29,488 nt of DNA from positions 1-29,488 of the forward strand of contig JBCDGH010000014.1 in the NCBI GenBank assembly GCA_038751365.1, given 5' to 3'. The DNA is from JBCDGH01 sp038751365 (GTDB taxonomy: Bacteria > Patescibacteriota > JACMRA01). Below, piece by piece: positions 25,000 through 29,488 of this stretch (position 1 is the first letter of the stretch; every line of letters starts with the position of its first letter). The notes below the pieces were generated by a model. The model saw only the letters and a program-made list of their open reading frames with translations, did not search any database and was not told the DNA's origin. Position numbers and translations under genes: made by a program.

Positions 25000-25563
25000 A
25001 TGCTAGTTATCCTACTGATTGCTATTAATGTCGTAGTTTTTGTTATCCCTTATGTAATTAATTTTGGTGGTAGGTATGGAAATAGCTTTCTAAACTTTGT
25101 GAGTCTTGGTTGGAAAAGTAACCCACAAATTGCAGATGGCGAGCTATATAGATTACTAACCTCTAACTTTTTACATGGTAGTGTAACTCATTTGGTTCTA
25201 AACATGTTAGCCTTGTATAATCTTGGCTTTAGTGTACTCAGAGTGTATGGTGGTAATAACCTCTTATTTATATTAACTTATATATTCTCAAGTATCTGCG
25301 GATCAATTTTTTCTTTCATTTTCAATCCTCAGAATCCTAGTCTAGGTGCTAGCGGGGCAATTATGGGTCTTATAGGTTCTTTAATGTCGTACGCCATTAT
25401 TTACAGAAACGGAGCTTTGTTTCAAGACATAGTAATCAATTTAGTAATCATAGGTGTGATAGGTGTCACTGTTTCAAGGATAGATAATTTTGGTCATATT
25501 GGTGGGTTTCTGTGCGGCTTTGTGATGTACTTTGTTCTTCATTATCTAAATTTTATTTCGTAA
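25000..25563 (+). CDS. Rhomboid-family intramembrane serine protease
   Basis: A 187-aa rhomboid with about six membrane spans, close to the minimal bacterial size. The family signatures are all present: HGSVTHLVLNM (59-69; His64 and Asn68 of the HxxxN motif), GASGAIMG (116-123) with nucleophile Ser118, and NFGHIGGFLCG with catalytic His166. A WR-loop equivalent appears at ELYRLLTSNFLH. It cleaves transmembrane substrates within the bilayer; natural substrates cannot be inferred, although the single-span neighbour encoded at 24391 is co-expressed. It starts 6 bases after that gene and ends 20 bases before aspS, in what looks like one operon with rpoB. No Shine-Dalgarno sequence is seen. Confidence 0.93.
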   Translation: MLVILLIAINVVVFVIPYVINFGGRYGNSFLNFVSLGWKSNPQIADGELYRLLTSNFLHGSVTHLVLNMLALYNLGFSVLRVYGGNNLLFILTYIFSSICGSIFSFIFNPQNPSLGASGAIMGLIGSLMSYAIIYRNGALFQDIVINLVIIGVIGVTVSRIDNFGHIGGFLCGFVMYFVLHYLNFIS

Positions 25564-25583
25564 TATAATTCCAAAAAATAGCT

Positions 25584-27371
25584 ATGCACATCATTCCGGA
25601 TAAGTTAAACCAATCTATTAATGAAAAGGTAAAATTGGGTGGTTTTGTTCATACTGTTAGAGATCATGGGAGTCTGATTTTTATTGATTTGCGAAGTGAA
25701 TTAAATTTGTTGCAGTGTGTCATAAGTAGTGAAAAAGATGATAAGTTATTCGCTGTTGCTCAGACAATAAAGCCTGAATGCGTTCTAGAGCTTTTTGGTA
25801 AGATACAGTTACGAAGTCAAGAAACAGTTAATAATAGCTTGTCTACTGGTATGATAGAACTATCTGTAGAAAATTTGACTATAGTCTCACAGCCTAAAAC
25901 TTTGCCTTTTGATGTTCAGGCTACTGACAGCTTAGCCAATGAAGAAATTAGGTTAAAATATAGATATCTAGACTTAAGGAGAGAGAAGTTAAAGAAATTA
26001 CTTATAAAGAAGCATAAGCTTGTATTAGCACTACGTAACTGGTTTGATACAGAAGGATTTGTCGAGGTGCAAACACCTATATTAGCCAACTCTTCACCAG
26101 AAGGAGCTAGAGACTATCTGATTCCGTCTAGGTTGCATCCTGGTATGTTCTACGCTCTTCCACAAGCTCCGCAACAGTTTAAACAACTATTGATGGTAGG
26201 AGGATTTAATAAATATTTTCAGATTGCTCCTTGTTTTAGAGATGAAGATCCTAGATCGGATAGGCATCCCGGTGACTTCTACCAAATTGATGCCGAAATT
26301 GCTTGGGCGGATGAAGAGCAAGCATTTGAGATTTGTGAGAAAATGGTGCGGGAGGTTGTAGCTAACTTTACCTCAAAAAGTATCTCTTCTAAAAAATTTC
26401 GTAGACTTAGTTATCTAGAAGCAATGAATAAGTACGGCTCAGACAAGCCAGATATGAGATATGACTTAGCTTGGCAAGACGCTAAGCAGGTTTTTACTAA
26501 TAGCTCGTTTAAAGCTTTTGCTGATCTCTGTTCTGATAATGATTCACGAGTGCAAGCTTTAGTTTTGAAAAATAAAGTAGATAAGCTTTCGCGATCAGAT
26601 CTAGATAGAATACAATCCATAGGTAGACAAAACGGTTTACCAGGAATAGCTTATATCCAGTATTATGAGCAGGAAGTTAAAAGCCCAATTTTTAAGTTCT
26701 TTGAAAGTGCAGCTGAATCCAAAAAAGTAGAAATCCAAAAATACTTTGAAGCTCAGCCGGGTGATGTAATTCTGTTTATTGCTAATAAGGATAAAAAAGT
26801 AGTATGGAAAGCTCAGGATCAAATTAGACAGTTTCTAGCTAAGCATTTTGATCTTATAGATCATGGTAACCTGGAGTTTGTGTGGGTAAACGACTTTCCT
26901 TTCTATGAAAAAGACGAAAAGACAGGCGAACTAGACTTCACTCATAATCCTTTTGGAGCTTGGCAAGGTGGTCAAGACTCACTTAAGAGTGCGCTTAAGA
27001 ATAATAGTTTAAGTGATCTTAAAGCTATACAATATGATTTGACTTTAAATGGCTTTGAAATCTTAAGTGGTGGAGTCCGCAACCAAGATCCTGAAGCTCT
27101 TTTAGCAGCCTTCGCTGCCGTAGGCTATTCTGAAAGTGAAGTGAGAGCAAAATTCGGTCACATGCTTCAAGCCTATGAATATGGATCGCCTAAGCATGCT
27201 GGTTTTGCTTGGGGTTTAGACAGGCTATTTATGATTCTTGAAGATGAATATAATATTAGAGAGGTTATCGCTTTTCCAAAAAATGGATCCGGTATGGATA
27301 CTATGGTAAATAGCCCTAGCGAAGTAAGTCAAAGACAGTTAAAAGAATTGCATATAAACAAAAAAGCCTAG
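25584..27371 (+). CDS. aspS: Aspartyl-tRNA synthetase, bacterial type
   Basis: A 595-aa class IIb synthetase that charges tRNA with aspartate; length is like E. coli (590). An N-terminal OB-fold anticodon-binding domain (VHTVRDHGSLIFIDLR, about 22-37) is followed by SPEGARDYLIPSR and PQAPQQFKQLL. Motif 2 begins FRDED (218-222). A bacterial GAD insertion domain opens with GSDKPD (285-290), and motif 3 contains GLDR (544-547). His28 occupies the position that is His in non-discriminating Pseudomonas AspRS and Leu in E. coli, so the enzyme may also charge tRNA-Asn. The second diagnostic position appears to be Glu, which is uninformative. Motif 2 carries a two-residue insertion (RHPGDFYQID). The gene is last in the rpoB operon, and a - strand terminator overlaps its stop codon. 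Confidence 0.96.
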   Translation: MHIIPDKLNQSINEKVKLGGFVHTVRDHGSLIFIDLRSELNLLQCVISSEKDDKLFAVAQTIKPECVLELFGKIQLRSQETVNNSLSTGMIELSVENLTIVSQPKTLPFDVQATDSLANEEIRLKYRYLDLRREKLKKLLIKKHKLVLALRNWFDTEGFVEVQTPILANSSPEGARDYLIPSRLHPGMFYALPQAPQQFKQLLMVGGFNKYFQIAPCFRDEDPRSDRHPGDFYQIDAEIAWADEEQAFEICEKMVREVVANFTSKSISSKKFRRLSYLEAMNKYGSDKPDMRYDLAWQDAKQVFTNSSFKAFADLCSDNDSRVQALVLKNKVDKLSRSDLDRIQSIGRQNGLPGIAYIQYYEQEVKSPIFKFFESAAESKKVEIQKYFEAQPGDVILFIANKDKKVVWKAQDQIRQFLAKHFDLIDHGNLEFVWVNDFPFYEKDEKTGELDFTHNPFGAWQGGQDSLKSALKNNSLSDLKAIQYDLTLNGFEILSGGVRNQDPEALLAAFAAVGYSESEVRAKFGHMLQAYEYGSPKHAGFAWGLDRLFMILEDEYNIREVIAFPKNGSGMDTMVNSPSEVSQRQLKELHINKKA

Positions 27372-27385
27372 CGATTGGCTAGACT
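27356..27385 (-). terminator. Rho-independent terminator for tRNA-Cys (overlaps aspS end)
   Basis: Read on the - strand, an 8-bp stem (27385-27378 with 27372-27365, one wobble pair) with a 5-base loop is followed by a run of six T. It is correctly placed downstream of the - strand tRNA and spans the aspS stop codon. It lacks a T-run on the + strand. Confidence 0.75.
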
Positions 27386-27451
27386 AAATCAGTTATTTGT
27401 TTACCTATTAAAAGTATTAGTAGTAAAAGTTGAAAGTGTAAATCGATACAA

Positions 27452-27525
27452 TGGAGGCAACGACCGGAATTGAACCGGTGTACAAGGTTTTGCAGACCTC
27501 TGCCTAACCACTCGGCCACGTCGCC
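27452..27525 (-). tRNA. tRNA-Cys (GCA)
   Basis: On the - strand a complete cloverleaf can be drawn. The acceptor stem is GGCGACG / CGTTGCC with one wobble pair. The D arm contains AGTGGTTA. The anticodon stem GAGGT / ACCTT encloses loop CTGCAAA with anticodon GCA. The T arm contains GGTTCAATTCC. The discriminator base is U, as expected for tRNA-Cys, and the CCA end is encoded. There is no intron or insertion. It converges on aspS and has its own terminator; a promoter could not be placed confidently. Confidence 0.96.
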
Positions 27526-27568
27526 ATTATTAATGATAAAATTACTAAATCACTTTATAGCTCAACTA

Positions 27569-27598
27569 TTGACAGTCAATAGAAATAGTAGTTTTATA
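27569..27598 (+). promoter_or_regulatory. Putative promoter of the 27630 gene, -35 in a palindrome
   Basis: TTGACA (27569-27574), an 18-base spacer, TTTATA (27593-27598). The -35 is inside a near-perfect palindrome CTATTGAC-A-GTCAATAG (27566-27582), which also presents TTGACT on the other strand toward tRNA-Cys, so it could be an operator or a shared element. Confidence 0.45.
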
Positions 27599-27629
27599 TA
27601 GTGTAAGTTTCAAGATTTAGTCAAGAATT

Positions 27630-28214
27630 GTGCTTCTCAAAAATTTAAAAATTAATGATAATCAATTATTTATACCATCTATACTTTTGTTGGGCAGTTT
27701 TTTTACTTATCAGATATCAATCTTGAGTTTTAAGAATCAAAATGAATCTTATACCTACCTGCTAGCTTTTTCTTTAGTAGTTTTTGCAGTAAAGTCTTTT
27801 ATAATATCTTTTGCTGGTCTCGAGAAGTATAAGCACTTATATAAATGGGCTTTATTTTTATTTAATCTTGGATTATTTCTCGTCGAGTCATGGTTGGTTT
27901 GGATAGCTTTGAACGAACTTACCCTAAACTCTTACCCTCAGTACACTTTAGGAGCCTTGTTACTAGCAAATGTAGGCTTCTATTTGCAAGCTTACATAGC
28001 GCGTGTTAAAAAAATGTTATGGATATGTATAAGTAGTTTTATTATCTATGTAATTATATTCGTACTATTGTTTACCAAGGCCTTTGATTACTTTATAGGA
28101 AATAGCTTACTCCTAATAGTTTTTCAACAAACTATTTCTTATATTGCTTTAGGAATGGAACTGGTGATGTTATTCCTAGTCTCTAGATTTTTTATAGGCA
28201 ATAGTGACTATTAA
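27630..28214 (+). CDS. Small polytopic membrane protein of unknown function
   Basis: A 194-aa protein with about six predicted membrane helices (residues ~13-33, 42-64, 70-93, 104-125, 129-151 and 160-189) joined by short loops. Positively charged loops such as ARVKK near 124-128 suggest inside positions. The start is a GTG; an in-frame stop lies four codons upstream, and no better start exists. I recognise no family: there are no transport motifs, histidine clusters or protease signatures. It lies between tRNA-Cys and another small membrane-protein gene and has a plausible promoter of its own at 27569-27598. A multispanning hypothetical protein is all that can be supported. Confidence 0.7.
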   Translation: MLLKNLKINDNQLFIPSILLLGSFFTYQISILSFKNQNESYTYLLAFSLVVFAVKSFIISFAGLEKYKHLYKWALFLFNLGLFLVESWLVWIALNELTLNSYPQYTLGALLLANVGFYLQAYIARVKKMLWICISSFIIYVIIFVLLFTKAFDYFIGNSLLLIVFQQTISYIALGMELVMLFLVSRFFIGNSDY

Positions 28215-28225
28215 TTTTTAATTGC

Positions 28226-28254
28226 TTGTATATATTTGCTATAAGTGGTATAAT
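28226..28254 (+). promoter_or_regulatory. Sigma70 promoter of the 28274 gene
   Basis: TTGTAT (28226-28231), a 17-base spacer, consensus TATAAT (28249-28254). The ATG follows after 19 bases. The leader is A-rich with no Shine-Dalgarno sequence. Confidence 0.65.
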
Positions 28255-28273
28255 TTTTGGCAAATAAAAAAAT

Positions 28274-28645
28274 ATGGATAATTTTTCGCAAAAATCAGAG
28301 ACAAACACTATAATTTATATACTTTTAGCGACTTCTCTAGTTATTATGTTAGGTTTTATAATTGCTCCGTCTTTTATAAATACTTCATTTGATTATAATT
28401 TAGAGGCTCAACAAGTGATTACTGAAGATAAGGCGGAAGAAGAGCTTAATGATCAAATAAAAACCATGGAAGACTCTCAAACGTTAGAATCAGACGACAG
28501 CTCTTCAATGGAGAGTAACAAAGTAGATCCTGAAGTAGAAAACAAGCCAGAATCTCCAGTAGAGCCTATTCAGCCTATTGAAGATGAGGGCTGGGAAGAA
28601 GTTCCACCCGAAGAACTAATAGATGAAGATGGAGCAGTAGGGTAA
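28274..28645 (+). CDS. Single-span membrane protein with acidic Pro-rich tail
   Basis: A 123-aa protein of unknown family. A short polar N-terminus with one Lys is followed by one hydrophobic span (about residues 13-34, IIYILLATSLVIMLGFIIAP). The remaining ~85 residues are strongly acidic and Pro-rich (Asp, Glu, Pro, Ser) with very few positive charges, so they are probably disordered. An uncleaved signal-anchor with the acidic tail outside the membrane is the simplest reading; no signal peptidase site or lipobox is seen. It has its own promoter and no close operon partner. Acidic low-complexity tails of this kind can be binding platforms or linkers, but no specific role can be assigned. Confidence 0.7.
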   Translation: MDNFSQKSETNTIIYILLATSLVIMLGFIIAPSFINTSFDYNLEAQQVITEDKAEEELNDQIKTMEDSQTLESDDSSSMESNKVDPEVENKPESPVEPIQPIEDEGWEEVPPEELIDEDGAVG

Positions 28646-28728
28646 GCCTCATAGGTCAAATAAAAATTTTTGACAATATAGTTTATTTGTGCAAAAGTAT
28701 GGTTGTTCCTTACTCAACATAATGTATA

Positions 28729-29151
28729 ATGGATAATTTAGATAAGGTTGGATTAACTTTAAGTCAAGTCCAAGAAGTTACCGATCTTCTGAAAGTAGCA
28801 CGGCCTGAAACAATACTCAGCGAAGAATCTGTCGAGATCTGTAAAAACAAAGCTGAAACAGAGTTCAAATTAAAGCACGGGTATAATCCCCACAGCTATA
28901 CTAGTGTCGAGTCTTACAGAGAGAATTGTCTCGTATTAGCAACCTTTGTTGCTATAGTATCATCAACAATTATAACCTTAGGGTTTATAAGAGATGCTAA
29001 AGCCTTTATTGCTACAGCTGTTACATCTGGGAGTACAGTAATCGCTTTAGGGGAGAAAAAGCTGAAAAATGATCGTAAACAATACGATAAAAATCTCGAA
29101 AAAATACTTGTAACTCAAATACTTCAAGAGAATAAGCAAGAGGAACATTAA
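28729..29151 (+). CDS. Small membrane protein of unknown function
   Basis: A 140-aa protein with a helical, charged N-terminal ~60 residues (including FKLKHGYNPHSYTS), then two hydrophobic segments at about 68-86 (VLATFVAIVSSTIITLGFI) and 91-108, and a charged C-terminus (about 110-140). The layout suggests a helical hairpin in the membrane with both ends on the same side, probably cytoplasmic. No family is recognised. A TATAAT overlaps the ATG itself and cannot be its -10; CATAAT at 28718-28723 would give a leaderless start. No Shine-Dalgarno sequence is present. A terminator follows at 29234-29260. The next gene converges from the opposite strand. Confidence 0.65.
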   Translation: MDNLDKVGLTLSQVQEVTDLLKVARPETILSEESVEICKNKAETEFKLKHGYNPHSYTSVESYRENCLVLATFVAIVSSTIITLGFIRDAKAFIATAVTSGSTVIALGEKKLKNDRKQYDKNLEKILVTQILQENKQEEH

Positions 29152-29233
29152 AACTCTTAATTGATCTTATTTTCAAATAAATATAATAGCAAGTTGAGCT
29201 AATAGATCCGCTCCTTGTTATTTTCTCATTACG

Positions 29234-29260
29234 CATACCCTAAAGGTATGTTTTTGTTTT
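29234..29260 (+). terminator. Rho-independent terminator after the 28729 gene
   Basis: A stem CATACC / GGTATG (29234-29239 and 29245-29250) with loop CTAAA, followed by TTTTTGTTTT. It ends + strand transcription just before the converging nucleotidyltransferase gene. Confidence 0.8.
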
Positions 29261-29268
29261 ACTTATAT

Positions 29269-29487
29269 TTACTTGGAATAAAATAGTTTTCCCTCGTCCA
29301 AAATTCTTTGTTTGAACTTCTCATTAGATATTAGATTTATATCATGTAAGTCTATTTGATAGATTAGGTTGGAATCAGCTAGTTCATGTCTTAATTGTAA
29401 CAAATCGTGATATTCTAAATCGCTCTCTGTTGCGCACAAGTCAATATCTGAGTACCCTTTGTGACTATTTTTTACTCGCGACCCGAA
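29269..29487 (-). CDS. MNT-type nucleotidyltransferase (antitoxin-like), 5' end cut off
   Basis: Reading the - strand from the window edge gives an open frame of 72 codons ending in TAA at 29269-29271; its start lies beyond 29488. The visible part opens FGSRVKNSHKGYSDIDLC, the GSR...SDIDL active-site signature of minimal nucleotidyltransferases (two catalytic Asp in DID). A YQIDLHD segment supplies the likely third Asp, and KFKQRILDEGKLFYSK is the typical C-terminal end (I..EG..iY). About 25-35 N-terminal residues are probably missing. Small proteins of this type are often MntA-like antitoxins that AMPylate a HEPN RNase partner; the partner gene would be outside the window. The fold call is strong. 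The toxin-antitoxin role is inferred. Confidence 0.8.
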   Translation of the reverse strand, partial: FGSRVKNSHKGYSDIDLCATESDLEYHDLLQLRHELADSNLIYQIDLHDINLISNEKFKQRILDEGKLFYSK

Positions 29488-29488
29488 G

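Noticed and set aside
28725..28730. Consensus TATAAT as the -10 of the 140-aa gene
   Set aside because: It overlaps the ATG at 28729, so transcription would start inside the gene, and no in-frame ATG/GTG start lies shortly downstream.
29160..29250. Small RNA between the 28729 gene and the nucleotidyltransferase gene
   Set aside because: A weak TTGATC...TAATAG promoter-like pair precedes the terminator, but the boxes are poor and the terminator is explained by the upstream gene.
1..29488. TGA recoded as Gly or Trp, as in some candidate phyla
   Set aside because: Very long frames, including 2259, 1259 and 1136 codons, contain no in-frame TGA; Gly and Trp use standard codons, and one TGA works as a stop.
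1..29488. CRISPR array
   Set aside because: No set of regularly spaced 20-40 base direct repeats was seen; the only periodic repeats are coding units within the giant gene.

Overview
AT-rich bacterial chromosome segment with high coding density. Nineteen complete protein genes lie on the + strand; a tRNA-Cys and one truncated gene at the right edge lie on the - strand. The standard code fits: long frames are free of TGA, and stops are 15 TAA, 3 TAG and 1 TGA. A short (1136-aa) RNA polymerase beta subunit, very large unrecognised proteins, small membrane proteins, and peptidoglycan genes (FemX-like, MurJ) suggest a reduced-genome lineage such as Candidate Phyla Radiation/Patescibacteria. That placement is an inference; no rRNA or ribosomal-protein gene is present to test it.

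Layout. (1) 86-967 is an alpha/beta hydrolase. (2) 1028-16394, about half the window, is a block of eight genes with no recognised family: small helical or disordered proteins, a 1259-aa protein with a glycine-zipper-like segment, a coiled-coil protein, a 2259-aa protein with a repeat-bearing disordered middle and a Pro-rich tail, and a Cys-rich exported protein. Three good sigma70-type promoters divide the later part of the block into units 2074-7854, 7972-15237 and 15291-16394, closed by a strong intrinsic terminator at 16422-16450. This block is the best candidate for an undescribed system. (3) 16500-27371 is housekeeping: FemX-like ligase, MurJ, DnaG, RpoB, a Wzz-like membrane protein, a rhomboid protease and AspRS. 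rpoB is not followed by rpoC. (4) 27372-29488 holds tRNA-Cys(GCA), three small membrane proteins, and the 3' part of an MNT-type nucleotidyltransferase running off the right edge.

How it may work together. FemX and MurJ serve cell-wall precursor synthesis; DnaG, RpoB, AspRS and tRNA-Cys serve information processing. The unknown block has one clearly exported member and several large apparently non-exported members, so it could build an intracellular or envelope-associated structure, but nothing in the sequence fixes its role. None of the 19 complete genes has a recognisable Shine-Dalgarno sequence, and several promoters place the -10 box within about 11 bases of the start codon, suggesting leaderless or very short-leader mRNAs.

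No gap without a gene exceeds 300 bases. The largest, 27372-27629, holds the tRNA-Cys, its terminator and a promoter.
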